64,000 nt of DNA from Sphingomonas sp. LY29 (GTDB lineage: Bacteria > Pseudomonadota > Alphaproteobacteria > Sphingomonadales > Sphingomonadaceae), in the NCBI RefSeq assembly GCF_035593985.1, contig NZ_CP141587.1, positions 1,796,001 through 1,860,000 on the forward strand, given 5' to 3'. This document shows positions 8,255 to 20,104 of the stretch, in pieces. The notes beneath the pieces are model-generated. The model made no database searches and was not told the DNA's origin. It was given only the letters and a program-made list of their open reading frames with translations. The position numbers were made by a program, and so were the translations under genes. Each line of letters starts with the position of its first letter. Position 1 is the stretch's first letter.

Positions 8255-9907
8255 ATGCTGAGGCAATTGTCGATCCGCGATGTCGTGCTGATCGACCGCC
8301 TCGACCTTGATTTCGAGCCCGGCCTTGGCGTGCTCACCGGCGAGACCGGCGCCGGCAAGTCGATACTCCTCGATAGCCTTGGCCTCGCGCTTGGCATGCG
8401 CGCCGACACCGGATTGGTGCGCGCGGGCGAGGCGCAGGCAAGCGTCTCCGCCTCCTTCGAACTTCCCGCCGATCATCCGTCATGGGCGCAGATGGCCGAC
8501 CAGGGCATCGAGCGCGAGGAAGGCGAGCCGTTGCTCGTCCGCCGCACGCTGAAAGCCGACGGCGGAAGCCGCGCCTTCGCTGGCGGAAGCGCGGTGCCGG
8601 CGTCGGTGCTGCGCGAACTGGCGTTCGGCCTGATCGAGATTCACGGCCAGCATGACGATCGCGGGCTGCTCAATCCCAAGGGGCACCGGGACCTGCTCGA
8701 CCTGTTCGGACGGATCGACCGCAGCCCGGTGGCGGACGCGTGGTCGGCGGTTACGGCTCTGACCGCGCGGCTGGCGGCGACTCGTGAAGCGGTCGAGGCG
8801 GCGGCGCGCGACCGCGAATGGCTCGACTTCTCCATCGATGAGATTGCCAAGCTGGGGCCCGAGGAAGGCGAGGAGGAAAGGCTCGCCGACTCCCGCCAGC
8901 AGATGAAGGCGGCGGCGCGGATCGAGGATGATCTCGGCGGGCTCGACGGATTGCTGTCGGGGTCGGACGGATCGCTGTCGCAGCTTCGCCAGGCCGCGCG
9001 CCGGCTGGAGCGGATCGCCGACGCGCACCCCCTGCTGGGCGAGGCGCTCGCCGCAGCCGACCGCGCGACGATCGAGGCGGCCGATGCCGAACAGAAGGTC
9101 GAGGAAGCGCGCCGGGCATTGGCGCATTCGCCGATCGACCTGGAAAGCGCCGAGGCGCGCCTCTTCGACATTCGCGGTCTTGCCCGCAAGCATCGTGTCG
9201 ACCCCGACAAGCTGCCTGCCCTGCTCGACGACATGCGCGCGCGCCGAGAGTCGATCGACAGCGGCGAAGAGGAAGTGACCGCGCTCGAAGCCGAGCTTTC
9301 CCGCGCGCGCGATCGTTTCACGGTGGAAGCTGCGCGCCTCACTGAAGCGCGGACGGCAGCCGCCACGCGGCTCGACGCCGCTGTGGCGAGTGAGCTTGCG
9401 CCGCTCAAACTCGACGCCGCGCGATTCCGTACCGCGATCGCGCCGACCGATCCGGGCGCGGGCGGCAGCGACCGCGTCGAATTCGAAGTGTCGACCAACC
9501 CCGGCGCACCGTTCGGGCCATTGACCAAGATTGCGAGCGGCGGCGAATTGTCGCGCTTCATCTTGGCGCTGAAGGTGGCGCTGGCGGAAGCGGGCGATGC
9601 GGCGACGATGATCTTCGACGAAATCGATCGCGGCGTGGGAGGTGCGGTCGCCAGCGCGATCGGCGAGCGACTGGCCCGCCTCGCCCAAAAGTCGCAGCTG
9701 CTCGTGGTCACGCACAGTCCGCAGGTCGCCGCGCGAGCGGCGCATCATTATCGCATCGAAAAGGCGAGCGACGGCACCATCACTCGCACCAGCGTCCGCA
9801 AGCTGACCGACGACGAACGGCGCGAAGAGATCGCGCGGATGCTTTCGGGCGCAGCGATCACCGACGAAGCCCGCGCGCAGGCGGCGAAGCTGCTGGAGGC
9901 GGCGTGA
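8255..9907 (+). CDS. recN: DNA repair protein RecN
   Basis: RecN is an SMC-like ATPase that acts early in double-strand break repair. It has 550 residues, the usual size. The N-terminal ATPase half has Walker A LTGETGAGKSILLDSLGL near residue 30 and IEIHGQHDDRGLL. Two coiled-coil arms fill about 150-350. The C-terminal half has the signature IASGGELSRFILALKVAL, Walker B TMIFDEIDRGVGG and VTHSPQVAARA. It begins 34 nt after bamD. Its last bases (GTGA) overlap the GTG start of the next gene. No LexA box is visible in the 34-nt gap. Confidence 0.96.
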   Translation: MLRQLSIRDVVLIDRLDLDFEPGLGVLTGETGAGKSILLDSLGLALGMRADTGLVRAGEAQASVSASFELPADHPSWAQMADQGIEREEGEPLLVRRTLKADGGSRAFAGGSAVPASVLRELAFGLIEIHGQHDDRGLLNPKGHRDLLDLFGRIDRSPVADAWSAVTALTARLAATREAVEAAARDREWLDFSIDEIAKLGPEEGEEERLADSRQQMKAAARIEDDLGGLDGLLSGSDGSLSQLRQAARRLERIADAHPLLGEALAAADRATIEAADAEQKVEEARRALAHSPIDLESAEARLFDIRGLARKHRVDPDKLPALLDDMRARRESIDSGEEEVTALEAELSRARDRFTVEAARLTEARTAAATRLDAAVASELAPLKLDAARFRTAIAPTDPGAGGSDRVEFEVSTNPGAPFGPLTKIASGGELSRFILALKVALAEAGDAATMIFDEIDRGVGGAVASAIGERLARLAQKSQLLVVTHSPQVAARAAHHYRIEKASDGTITRTSVRKLTDDERREEIARMLSGAAITDEARAQAAKLLEAA

Positions 9908-10595
9908 GGGAGATCGCGCAAGCGCGTGCCAGCAAGGCGGTGCGGCACGAATGGTATCCGGTCGCCGATGCGCGATCGACGATCCTACTCTTCCCGACGG
10001 TGCGAGGCATCAGCGAACTCGAACAGCGCTTCGCGACGGAACTCAACGCCAAGGCTCGCTCTGTGTTGCTGGCCGACCTTTACGGTGACCGCTTCACGCC
10101 TGAGCGTCGCGACGAGGCTTTCAAGGCGATGGAAGCGATCAAGTCCGATCGCGCGGAAATGCGCGAGCTGCTGCAGTCGGTGCTGGCGACCTTGCGCGAA
10201 GTCGATGGCGTAGACGAAACGCCGGTCGTGGCGATCGGATTTTGCTTCGGCGGGCAGTGCGCACTCGATCTGGCGCGCTCGGGCGCCGACATCGCGGGCG
10301 TGGCCAGCTTCCACGGTTTACTTGACCCGCCCGGACTGCCGCCGCAACCAATCAGGGCCAAGATCATCGCATTCCATGGCTGGGACGACCCGCTTGCCAA
10401 GCCGGAGTCGGTCGTGACGTTGGGCGAGGAACTGACCGTGGCGGGCTGCGACTGGCAGGTTCACGGCTTTGGCGGGGTGGGCCACGGCTTCACCAATCCC
10501 GCCGCGACGGGGCAGATGCCGGGGATCGAATATGACGCCGCCGCCGCGCGGCGAAGCTGGGCGATGTTCGACCTGTTCTTGGCCGAGATCGAGTC

Positions 10596-10599
<4 letters not shown>
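9904..10599 (+). CDS. Dienelactone hydrolase family protein
   Basis: A 231-residue alpha/beta hydrolase of the dienelactone hydrolase family. The nucleophile is a Cys in GFCFGGQCALDLA. The acid is in FHGWDDPLAKPE and the His in VGHGFTNPAA, so the full Cys-Asp-His triad of the family is present. Family members cleave lactones or short esters; the true substrate here cannot be told. The GTG start at 9904 overlaps the recN stop by four bases (GTGA), and its own stop overlaps the next GTG in the same way. It is therefore read as part of the recN-ligA unit, although nothing in its sequence links it to DNA repair. Confidence 0.88.
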
Positions 10600-13122
<2,523 letters not shown>

Positions 13123-13123
<1 letters not shown>

Positions 13124-13416
13124 TGCTAGCCCACTTGGCGCTCGCGCTCGCGATCCAGTTGCTGGTCGTCGGGGTCACGCGAAGCTGGTGGGGCGGCGCG
13201 ATCGCCGGAGCGGGTTGGGCCATCTCACGCGAGATAACGCAGGCCGAATATCGCTGGATCGAGCATCATGGCGACGGTGTTCGCGCCAACATGCCGTGGT
13301 GGGGCGGGCTCGATCCGATCGTGTGGCAGAAGGTCGACCCGTGGCTGGACTGGATCGCGCCAACGGCCCTGGTGATCGTGGTCGCCTCGGTCGCGACGAT
13401 CAGGCGGCGGACTTAG
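13123..13416 (+). CDS. Small predicted membrane protein, function unknown
   Basis: A 97-residue protein with two predicted membrane segments: about residues 2-20 (LAHLALALAIQLLVVGV) and about 75-92 (WIAPTALVIVVASVATI). A Trp-rich middle lies between them with HHGDGVRANMPWWGG. The family was not recognised. The ATG overlaps the ligA stop by one base (TGATG), so it is probably co-translated with ligA. A start at 13096 inside ligA is open but would disrupt the hydrophobic N-terminus. The final 17 bases overlap the convergent prmA gene. Confidence 0.7.
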
Positions 13417-14290
13417 CCTCGAGCACCAGCACGCACCACTCGCCGTCGCCGCGCTCGACGACGTTGCAGCCCTCAGCCTCATAAGCCGCAACCACCGCGT
13501 CGGCCTGCGTATCGAGCAAGCCGGCAAGGACGATGCTGGCGTTCGGCGCAACGCTGTTCGCGAAGGCGGGGGCCAGTTCGATCAACGGTCCGGCCAGGAT
13601 GTTGGCGATAAGCAGGTCGAAGGGCGCTCGCTCGGCGAGCGATGGATGGTCCATCCCGTTGGCGACCGCGAGCGCGAGTTCGCCCTCCCCCTCGCCGACC
13701 GGGATTGCGTTGATGCGTGCATTGTCGGCGGTGACGTCGATGCTGATCGGGTCGATGTCGGTGGCGATCGCAAGTGCATCTGGCCACAGCTTCATCGCCG
13801 CGAAGGCAAGTAGACCGGTGCCGGTGCCGATGTCGGCGATGTTGGCGTAGCGCTTGCCGCTTTGCTCCAGCCGGTCGAGCGCGGTTAGGCAGCCGGCAGT
13901 GGTGTCGTGCTGGCCGGTCCCGAAGGCAAGGCCCGCGTCGATCTGGAAATTGATCGCACCATCGTCGGGCGCGTGGGTGGGCGTGTGTACGAAGAAGCGG
14001 CCGGCGCGGATCGGCTCGAGGCCCGCCTGGCTCATCGTCACCCAATCGTCCTCCCCCAGATATTCCTGCTCGATCTCCGACGCCGGGGAGAGGCGGCGAA
14101 GCAGGACGAGTTCCCGCGTGGTCGGCTGCTCGGCGAAATAGGCGTGGATCCGCCAGTCGTCGGGTGCGTGCGGGTCAGGCTCGTCGGCGACGATTACCGG
14201 CGGCTCATCCGCGAAGGGGAAAAGGTCCTCGCTCTCGGGCAGCGCTTCGGCTTCGGCGCGCGAACAGTGGAGGGTGACTCGCCAGCTCAT
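13400..14290 (-). CDS. prmA: Ribosomal protein L11 methyltransferase PrmA
   Basis: PrmA trimethylates ribosomal protein L11 using SAM. The protein has 296 residues. It has an N-terminal substrate-recognition part (about 1-110), then INFQIDAGLAFGTGQHDTT, the SAM motif IADIGTGTGLLAFAAMKL, and the catalytic-site LLIANILAGPLIELAP. All are standard PrmA signatures. The frame stays open upstream, but the ATG at 14290 (MSWRVTLHCS) gives the family N-terminus. It overlaps the stop of the upstream metallo-beta-lactamase gene by four bases. The 3' end overlaps the convergent small membrane protein gene by 17 bases. Confidence 0.95.
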   Translation of the reverse strand: MSWRVTLHCSRAEAEALPESEDLFPFADEPPVIVADEPDPHAPDDWRIHAYFAEQPTTRELVLLRRLSPASEIEQEYLGEDDWVTMSQAGLEPIRAGRFFVHTPTHAPDDGAINFQIDAGLAFGTGQHDTTAGCLTALDRLEQSGKRYANIADIGTGTGLLAFAAMKLWPDALAIATDIDPISIDVTADNARINAIPVGEGEGELALAVANGMDHPSLAERAPFDLLIANILAGPLIELAPAFANSVAPNASIVLAGLLDTQADAVVAAYEAEGCNVVERGDGEWCVLVLEAKSAA

Positions 14291-15195
14291 TTCGCGGCTT
14301 CCTTGGCGAGGCGCTCGTCGAGTTTGCGCGTCAGCGTCGCCGCGTAGTTGCGGCACCCATTCTCGTCGAACAGCGGCTGCTTGCCCGTCATCCGTTCCTT
14401 CATTGCGCTGGAAGACGGGTGCGGGGTCAATAGGATCTCGCAACGGCTGGCGGCGACCTTGGCGATCGACGCGCGAAACGCGGCAAGCGTCGCGGAATGC
14501 GCCGAGAATTTATAATCGTCGCGGCTGACTGGGCTGAGGCTGTCGGCATAGACCATCGTCCGGCACACCGCGCCTTCGCAGCTTTCCCAGCGCCAACTGA
14601 GCGCGCCGGGGGTGTGCCCGGGGGTCGTGATCGCGGTGAGCAGCAGATTGCCGAGGCGAACCTCGCCCTTGTCGCCGATCACGCGGCCGACCGTCGCGGC
14701 GGGAAAAGGCTTGTGCATCCCGGCTTGCGGGTCGTCGGTGCTGGGCAGGCCGGTGTCGAGCACCCGCTTGGCCGGCGCCGATGCGATCAGGGTCGCGCCG
14801 GTCAGCTGCTGGAGGCGCGCGGTGCCGCCGACATGGTCGAGATGCTCGTGGCTGTGGAGCAGATACTTCACGTCGGTCAGCTTGAAACCGAGCGCACGGA
14901 TGTTGGCGGCGATCACCTCGGCGCCGGCTTCGGTGCCGCCGTCGATGAGGACGTGGCCGTCGCTGCCGGTGATCAGGATCGACGAGATGCCGCAGGTCCC
15001 GACTAGGTAGGTGTTCGCGTGGATCCGCACCGCCGGCGCACGCTTGTCCCAGTCGGTCGAGTCGCCGCAGGTCGCGGCCCAGCGCGGGCCGGCCGTCTCG
15101 ATCGGCGCGCGGGGGCGCTCGACTTGGCGCGGTGCGCGGCCGAGGGGAATGGTGATCTGCTGCGCGGCCGCGAGCAGGACGAGACTAACGAACAT
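14287..15195 (-). CDS. Subclass B3 metallo-beta-lactamase
   Basis: A 302-residue exported zinc hydrolase of the B3 class. A short signal peptide (MFVSLVLLAAA) precedes a metallo-beta-lactamase fold. Zinc ligands follow the B3 pattern: HEHLDH gives His116, His118, Asp120 and His121; the third-position His is His194 in TPGHTPG; the last is His259 in LLTPHPSSS. The sequence between has GTCGISSILI and YADSLSPVSRDDYKFS, also like known B3 enzymes. Family members hydrolyse penicillins, cephalosporins and carbapenems; activity here is inferred. The frame is open to 15303, but the ATG at 15195 starts the signal peptide. It overlaps the SDR gene by 11 bases upstream and prmA by four downstream. Confidence 0.88.
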   Translation of the reverse strand: MFVSLVLLAAAQQITIPLGRAPRQVERPRAPIETAGPRWAATCGDSTDWDKRAPAVRIHANTYLVGTCGISSILITGSDGHVLIDGGTEAGAEVIAANIRALGFKLTDVKYLLHSHEHLDHVGGTARLQQLTGATLIASAPAKRVLDTGLPSTDDPQAGMHKPFPAATVGRVIGDKGEVRLGNLLLTAITTPGHTPGALSWRWESCEGAVCRTMVYADSLSPVSRDDYKFSAHSATLAAFRASIAKVAASRCEILLTPHPSSSAMKERMTGKQPLFDENGCRNYAATLTRKLDERLAKEAAK

Positions 15196-15892
15196 AGCTT
15201 GCTCCGTTGACGTCGATGACCGCGCCGGTGGCCGAGGGCGGCGCGTCGGTCGCGAGCCAGCGGATCGTCTCGCCGATTTCCTCGGCGCTGGCGACGCGGC
15301 CAAGCGGGATGTCGGCGAGCAGCTTGTCGCCGCCGCGGCTCGACAGATAATCCTCGGCCATGCCGGTCATGGTGAAGCCGGGGCAGACCGCGAACGCCAG
15401 GATGTTCTCGGCGGCATAGCCGCGCGCGATGCTCTTGGTCATCGCCACCATGCCGGCCTTCGATGCGGCATAGTGCCAGTGACCGGGGCTGTCGCCGCGA
15501 TAGGCGGCGCGGCTGGCGACGTTGACGATGCGCCCGCCGGGTGTCGCCGACGATCGGAAGTGGGCGATGGCATGGCGGCACAGGTCGGCGCTGGCCTGCA
15601 GGTTGATGGTCAGCGTGCGGTTCCACGCCGCATGCCATTCCTCGTCGCCAGCATTGTCGGCGATCGCTTCGAACACGCCGGCGTTGTTGACCAGTACGTC
15701 GATCCGCCCGTCGAGCCGGTCGAACGCGGCTTCCCAAAGGGCGCGGGGCGCAGCCGGATCGGTGAAGTCGGCGGCGACCAGATCGGCGTCACCCGCGGTC
15801 GATTGGCCGATGACGCGATGACCGGCGTTGCGAAGCGCGGTCAGCGCCGCGGCGCCGATGCCGCGGCTGGCGCCCGTGAGAAGGATATTCAT
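15185..15892 (-). CDS. SDR family oxidoreductase
   Basis: A 235-residue short-chain dehydrogenase/reductase. The Rossmann nucleotide site is TGASRGIGAAAL (6-17), followed by the structural NNAG (68-71 region), a catalytic Ser in VNVASRAAY, and the Tyr-Lys pair in YAASKAGM. The C-terminal GRVASAEEIGETIRWLATD and GAVIDVNGA are typical of classical SDRs related to FabG. The cofactor preference and substrate are not clear. The gene starts the minus-strand SDR-lactamase-prmA group, and its end overlaps the lactamase gene by 11 bases. Only 39 bases separate it from the chemoreceptor gene upstream. Confidence 0.88.
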   Translation of the reverse strand: MNILLTGASRGIGAAALTALRNAGHRVIGQSTAGDADLVAADFTDPAAPRALWEAAFDRLDGRIDVLVNNAGVFEAIADNAGDEEWHAAWNRTLTINLQASADLCRHAIAHFRSSATPGGRIVNVASRAAYRGDSPGHWHYAASKAGMVAMTKSIARGYAAENILAFAVCPGFTMTGMAEDYLSSRGGDKLLADIPLGRVASAEEIGETIRWLATDAPPSATGAVIDVNGASYVR

Positions 15893-15931
15893 GGGGACGC
15901 CTTAGACGAGGCGCCCCATGACTGGGAATGG

Positions 15932-17278
15932 TCAGGCCGCGAACTTCGACACGAAATCGCTGGTCGTCGCGCGGAAGGTGTCGATCTGATCGCTGAAGCG
16001 GCCGAAGCCCTGCTCGACCCCGTCGATGTCGCGCGCGACGCTCTCGGTGTCGCTGCGGATCGCGGCGATGGTCGACGACATCGAATCGGCAGCAAGCGCG
16101 GTCTCGTCGACCGCGGCGGTGATCATCGTCACCGTCTGCGCCTGCAACTCCATTGCCTGGCGGATGCGGTCGGCGGAGGTCTGCACTTCTTCGACGGTCT
16201 TGCTGATCGACCCGTTGGCTTCGACCGTCTGCTTGGTCGCGGCGGTGATCGCGCTGATCTTCGCGGTGATGTCGTCGGTCGCGCGCGCCGTCTGGCTGGC
16301 GAGGCTCTTCACTTCCTGTGCGACGACCGCGAAGCCGCGGCCGGCATCGCCCGCGCGCGCCGCTTCGATGGTGGCGTTGAGTGCGAGCAGGTTGGTCTGC
16401 CCGGCAATGTCGCGGATGAGGCCGAGGATCGATTCGATCGCCTCGACATGGTTGCTGAGCGCTTGGCTGACCTTGACCGCGGCCTCGGCCTGTCCGCCGG
16501 CACGAAGCGCGACGTCGGAGGCGACTTCGACTTCGGTGCGGGCATCCTCGATCGCGCGGATCAGGCCCGCGGCGGTCTGCGCCGCTTCGCGCATCGCTAC
16601 CGCCGACTGTTCGGCCGCAGCGGCGACTTCGCTGGTCTTGCCAAGCATGCCGCGTGCCGCCGACGAGGTCGTCATCGCAAGCCCACGAAGCTGCTCGCTC
16701 TCGCTGGTGCAGCTCTGCACCACGCTGAGCACCTTGGAATTGAACTCGCCCGCCTGCCGCGCCTGAAGCTGGTCGCTTTCCTTGCGCGTGATGGCGATGG
16801 CGTGATGGAAGAAGACGTCGATCTCCAGCATCTGGATCTCGGACAGGGTACGTGCGAGGCGGACCTGGTCGTCGGTCGACTCGGTCGCGGCGCGGATCGC
16901 GCGGAACGCTTCCTCGGTTTCCGCCGACAGGCCCGACAACAGGGTCGACAGGGTCAGGCCCGAGCCGAGCGCCTTTTCGACATAGGTGCGCGCGGTATCG
17001 ACCCATTCGCGGCGGTCGACCCGTTCGAACTTGGCGCGAAGGTAGGGGGTGATCGCGGTCGCATATTGGTCGAGTTGCGCGTCGGTCAGGCGCTCGGCAA
17101 GCTCGGGCGATCGAGCGTACTGCTTCCAGAATTCGCGGGCGATGGCGGTGTCGGCCGGGGCGATCGTCGCCCACAGCTCGCGGGCGCGCTGGGGGAGGTC
17201 GCCGGTCGTGTCGTAGAAGCCCAGGCCCCGCGGCAGGTCGTAGTCGCCGTTGCTGGTTTCCTGCATCGCTGTCGCCAT
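15932..17278 (-). CDS. Soluble methyl-accepting chemotaxis protein with a globin-like N-terminal domain
   Basis: A 448-residue cytoplasmic chemoreceptor without membrane segments. The C-terminal half is a clear signalling domain: the hairpin tip reads [20 protein letters not shown] and then [15 protein letters not shown]. The N-terminal ~170 residues resemble the sensor-globin part of globin-coupled sensors (all-helical, [15 protein letters not shown], then [17 protein letters not shown]). However, no His occurs before residue 158, so a normal heme-ligating proximal His seems absent. The domain may be a non-heme sensor. The ATG at 17278 follows AAGGAA at a 10-nt gap; an upstream ATG at 17338 is less likely. 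No other chemotaxis genes are in the window. Confidence 0.85.
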   Translation of the reverse strand: MATAMQETSNGDYDLPRGLGFYDTTGDLPQRARELWATIAPADTAIAREFWKQYARSPELAERLTDAQLDQYATAITPYLRAKFERVDRREWVDTARTYVEKALGSGLTLSTLLSGLSAETEEAFRAIRAATESTDDQVRLARTLSEIQMLEIDVFFHHAIAITRKESDQLQARQAGEFNSKVLSVVQSCTSESEQLRGLAMTTSSAARGMLGKTSEVAAAAEQSAVAMREAAQTAAGLIRAIEDARTEVEVASDVALRAGGQAEAAVKVSQALSNHVEAIESILGLIRDIAGQTNLLALNATIEAARAGDAGRGFAVVAQEVKSLASQTARATDDITAKISAITAATKQTVEANGSISKTVEEVQTSADRIRQAMELQAQTVTMITAAVDETALAADSMSSTIAAIRSDTESVARDIDGVEQGFGRFSDQIDTFRATTSDFVSKFAA

Positions 17279-17340
17279 GACCGTATCGTTCCTTGAAAGT
17301 GAGGTATTGCGTTCGTCGGCTCCGCTATGGCCCGCCATTG

Positions 17341-17356
17341 GTTAAGAGCCGGTTAG
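17341..17356 (-). promoter_or_regulatory. Possible CtrA-type site upstream of the chemoreceptor gene
   Basis: Read on the minus strand, this 16-nt stretch is CTAA-N7-TTAAC with one mismatch to the alphaproteobacterial CtrA consensus TTAA-N7-TTAAC. It lies about 63 bases before the chemoreceptor ATG, a fitting place for a promoter element. CtrA controls motility and chemotaxis genes in several alphaproteobacteria, which is why the position is worth noting. With short motifs a chance match is quite possible. Confidence 0.35.
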
Positions 17357-17432
17357 CCCCTCGCAATCTTGCCAGCGTCGCCGATGATGCTAGGGGGTGC
17401 GGGACATTTCTCATGCGCGAAAACGAGGATCC

Positions 17433-17843
17433 ATGACCCCGACGCACCCGCGGCCGCTGTCGCCGCACCTGACGATCTGGAAATGGGGGCCGGGCATGCT
17501 GGTCTCGATCCTTCACCGCGTGACCGGAAGCGGGCTCACCGTCGCGGGTCTCGGCCTGCTCACCTGGTGGCTCGCGGCGCTGTCGGGCGGCGAGGAAAGC
17601 TACGCGCGCTTCAGCTCGGTGATCGGCTACGCGCCCGCCGGAATCCCGCTGGCGATCATCGTGCTGGTCGCGCTGACCTGGGCGTTCTGGCAGCATTTCT
17701 TTTCGGGGTTGCGTCACCTCGTGCTCGATACGGGTGCGGGTTATGAGCTGAAGGTCAATCGCTTCTGGGCGATCATGACGATCGCGCTGTCGATCTTCGC
17801 CACCGCCGTGACGTGGTTCATCCTGTTGGGGGTCGGTCGATGA
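17433..17843 (+). CDS. sdhC: Succinate dehydrogenase cytochrome b556 subunit SdhC
   Basis: A membrane anchor of complex II that binds heme b and ubiquinone. It has 136 residues and three membrane helices (about 30-50, 68-90 and 108-130). Conserved features are [12 protein letters not shown] at the start, SILHRVTG in the first helix (the His-Arg motif) and SGLRHLVLD with the heme-ligand His95. An upstream start at 17397 is open, but the ATG at 17433 has GAGG 7 nt before it and gives the family N-terminus. It shares an ATGA overlap with sdhD and is divergent from the chemoreceptor gene. Confidence 0.95.
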   Translation: MTPTHPRPLSPHLTIWKWGPGMLVSILHRVTGSGLTVAGLGLLTWWLAALSGGEESYARFSSVIGYAPAGIPLAIIVLVALTWAFWQHFFSGLRHLVLDTGAGYELKVNRFWAIMTIALSIFATAVTWFILLGVGR

Positions 17844-18238
17844 GCGTCGAAAGCAGCGCCACGCCGCTTGGCAAGGTTCGCGGCCTTGGACCGGCGGGCC
17901 ATGGCGGCCATCACTGGCTCGAAGAACGCTTTACGAGCGTGGTCCTCGTCCTGCTTTCGCTGTGGCTGGTCTTCTCGCTGCTGATCCTCCCCGATTTCGA
18001 TCGCGGAACGCTGCTCGAATGGCTCGGCTCGGCGTGGGCGTCGGTGCCGATGGGCCTGTTCGTCTTCTACGCGTTCAAGCACGGGCTCGACGGCCTCAAG
18101 GTCGTGGTCGACGACTATGTCCACCACGAAGGCAATCGCGTCGCGGTCCACTTCATCCTCACCATCCTGGCGATTGCCGGTGGCGCCGCGGCGCTGCTCG
18201 CGCTCGCCCGCATCGCCCTTGGAGCCGCCGCGGCATGA
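17840..18238 (+). CDS. sdhD: Succinate dehydrogenase membrane anchor subunit SdhD
   Basis: The second membrane anchor of complex II, with 132 residues and three membrane helices. Conserved parts are [13 protein letters not shown] before the first helix and [19 protein letters not shown], which carries the His and the DY residues near the quinone site. It starts with an ATG that overlaps the sdhC stop by four bases, and its stop overlaps the sdhA ATG in the same way, so sdhC, sdhD and sdhA are translationally coupled. Confidence 0.93.
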   Translation: MSVESSATPLGKVRGLGPAGHGGHHWLEERFTSVVLVLLSLWLVFSLLILPDFDRGTLLEWLGSAWASVPMGLFVFYAFKHGLDGLKVVVDDYVHHEGNRVAVHFILTILAIAGGAAALLALARIALGAAAA

Positions 18239-20034
18239 CCTCCTACAAGATCATCGACCATGTTTACGACGTCGTCGTCGTCGGTGCCGGCGGATCGGGC
18301 CTTCGCGCGACGATGGGCGCCGCGGAAAAGGGCCTGAAGACCGCGTGCGTCACCAAGGTCTTCCCGACGCGCAGCCACACCGTCGCGGCGCAGGGCGGGA
18401 TCGCCGCCAGCCTCGGCAACATGGGACCGGATCACTGGACCTGGCACATGTACGACACCGTCAAGGGGTCGGACTGGCTGGGCGACCAGGATGCGATCGA
18501 ATATCTGTGCCGCGAGGCGCCTGCGGCGGTATACGAGCTGGAGCATGCCGGCCTGCCGTTCAGCCGCACCGACGAGGGCAAGATCTACCAGCGTGCCTTC
18601 GGCGGCATGACCCAGAACATGGGCGAAGGCCCGGCCGCGCAGCGCACCTGCGCCGCCGCCGACCGCACCGGCCACGCGATGCTTCACACGCTCTACCAGC
18701 AGAGCCTGAAGTATGACGCCGACTTCTTCATCGAATATTTCGCGCTCGACCTGATCATGGAAGACGGCGTGTGCCGCGGCGTCATCGCGATGAACCTCGA
18801 TGACGGCTCGATCCACCGCTATCGCGCGCAAGCCGTGGTGCTGGCGACCGGCGGATACGGTCGATGCTACTTCTCGGCGACGTCGGCGCACACCTGCACC
18901 GGCGACGGCAATGCGATGGTGCTCCGTGCCGGCCTGCCGCTCCAGGACATGGAGTTCGTCCAGTTCCACCCGACCGGAATTTACGGCGCGGGCGTGCTCA
19001 TCACCGAGGGCGCGCGCGGCGAGGGCGGCTACCTGACCAATTCCGAAGGCGAGCGCTTCATGGAGCGCTACGCGCCGTCGGCGAAGGACCTCGCCAGCCG
19101 AGACGTCGTGTCACGTTCGATGGCGATGGAGATCCGTGAAGGCCGCGGCGTCGGCGAGCATAAGGATCACATCTTCCTTCACCTCGACCACATCGATCCG
19201 AAGATTCTGGCCGAGCGGCTTCCGGGCATTTCCGAAACCGCGAAGATCTTCGCCGGGGTCGACCTGACGCGCCAGCCGATCCCGGTCACGCCCACGGTCC
19301 ACTACAACATGGGGGGAATCCCGACCAATTATCACGGCGAGGTCGTCCACCTGAAGAATGGCGAGCCCGACACCGTCGTGCCCGGCCTGTTCGCGGTCGG
19401 CGAAGCGGCGTGCGTCAGCGTCCACGGCGCCAATCGCCTGGGCTCGAACAGCCTGATCGATCTGGTCGTCTTCGGCCGCGCCGCCGGTCTTCGCCTGGCG
19501 GAAGTAATTAAGCCCGGCGCGGCGCAGCCGACGCTGGCCAAGGAATCGGGCGCGATCGCGGTCGAGCGGCTCGACAAGTTCCGCCACGCCGACGGTAACA
19601 CCACTACCGCTTCGATCCGCGAGGAGATGCAGCGCACGATGCAGGCCGACTGCGCAGTGTTCCGCACCGAAAAGACGCTGGCCGAAGGCGTCGCCAAGAT
19701 CGACGCAATCTATGGCAAGCTGGCCGACGTGCGCATCGCCGACCGCAGCCTGATCTGGAACAGCGACCTGATCGAGACGCTCGAGCTCGACAACATGCTC
19801 GGCCAGGCGGTGGTGACGATGCATTGCGCCGCCAACCGCAAGGAGAGCCGCGGCGCACACATGCACGAGGATTTCCCCGATCGCGACGACGCCAACTGGA
19901 TGAAGCACACGATCGCGACATTCGACGGCTGGGGTGGCAAGGGCGGATCGGTGAAGATCGACTACCGACCGGTCCACGACTACACGCTCACCGACGAGAT
20001 CGATTACATCAAGCCGAAGGCGCGTGTGTACTAA
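18235..20034 (+). CDS. sdhA: Succinate dehydrogenase flavoprotein subunit SdhA
   Basis: The catalytic flavoprotein of complex II, oxidising succinate to fumarate in the citric acid cycle. It has 599 residues. The FAD site is [13 protein letters not shown] (13-25). The covalent FAD ligand is His48 in [31 protein letters not shown] and the [13 protein letters not shown] motif are standard, and the C-terminus [10 protein letters not shown] is typical. It overlaps sdhD by four bases. The iron-sulfur subunit gene sdhB, which commonly follows, is absent: a terminator hairpin lies 25 bases after the stop and then creD begins. Confidence 0.97.
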   Translation: MTSYKIIDHVYDVVVVGAGGSGLRATMGAAEKGLKTACVTKVFPTRSHTVAAQGGIAASLGNMGPDHWTWHMYDTVKGSDWLGDQDAIEYLCREAPAAVYELEHAGLPFSRTDEGKIYQRAFGGMTQNMGEGPAAQRTCAAADRTGHAMLHTLYQQSLKYDADFFIEYFALDLIMEDGVCRGVIAMNLDDGSIHRYRAQAVVLATGGYGRCYFSATSAHTCTGDGNAMVLRAGLPLQDMEFVQFHPTGIYGAGVLITEGARGEGGYLTNSEGERFMERYAPSAKDLASRDVVSRSMAMEIREGRGVGEHKDHIFLHLDHIDPKILAERLPGISETAKIFAGVDLTRQPIPVTPTVHYNMGGIPTNYHGEVVHLKNGEPDTVVPGLFAVGEAACVSVHGANRLGSNSLIDLVVFGRAAGLRLAEVIKPGAAQPTLAKESGAIAVERLDKFRHADGNTTTASIREEMQRTMQADCAVFRTEKTLAEGVAKIDAIYGKLADVRIADRSLIWNSDLIETLELDNMLGQAVVTMHCAANRKESRGAHMHEDFPDRDDANWMKHTIATFDGWGGKGGSVKIDYRPVHDYTLTDEIDYIKPKARVY

Positions 20035-20058
20035 GTCACTGCCAGCGTTGAGAAAATG

Positions 20059-20095
20059 CAGGGCGTCCGGAGCAATCCGGGCGCCCTGATCTTTT
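20059..20095 (+). terminator. Rho-independent terminator after sdhA
   Basis: A perfect 7-bp outer stem (CAGGGCG at 20059-20065 with CGCCCTG at 20082-20088) continues through a T-G wobble and CCGG/CCGG to a 6-nt loop. It is followed by ATCTTTT. It lies 25 bases after the sdhA stop and separates the sdh operon from creD. Confidence 0.8.
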
Positions 20096-20104
20096 GAGCG
20101 AGCC

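Noticed and set aside
15011..17296. A 761-codon plus-strand open frame opposite the MBL, SDR and chemoreceptor genes
   Set aside because: It is antisense to three well-supported genes. Long open antisense frames are common in GC-rich DNA because stop codons are rare. It has no recognised domain.
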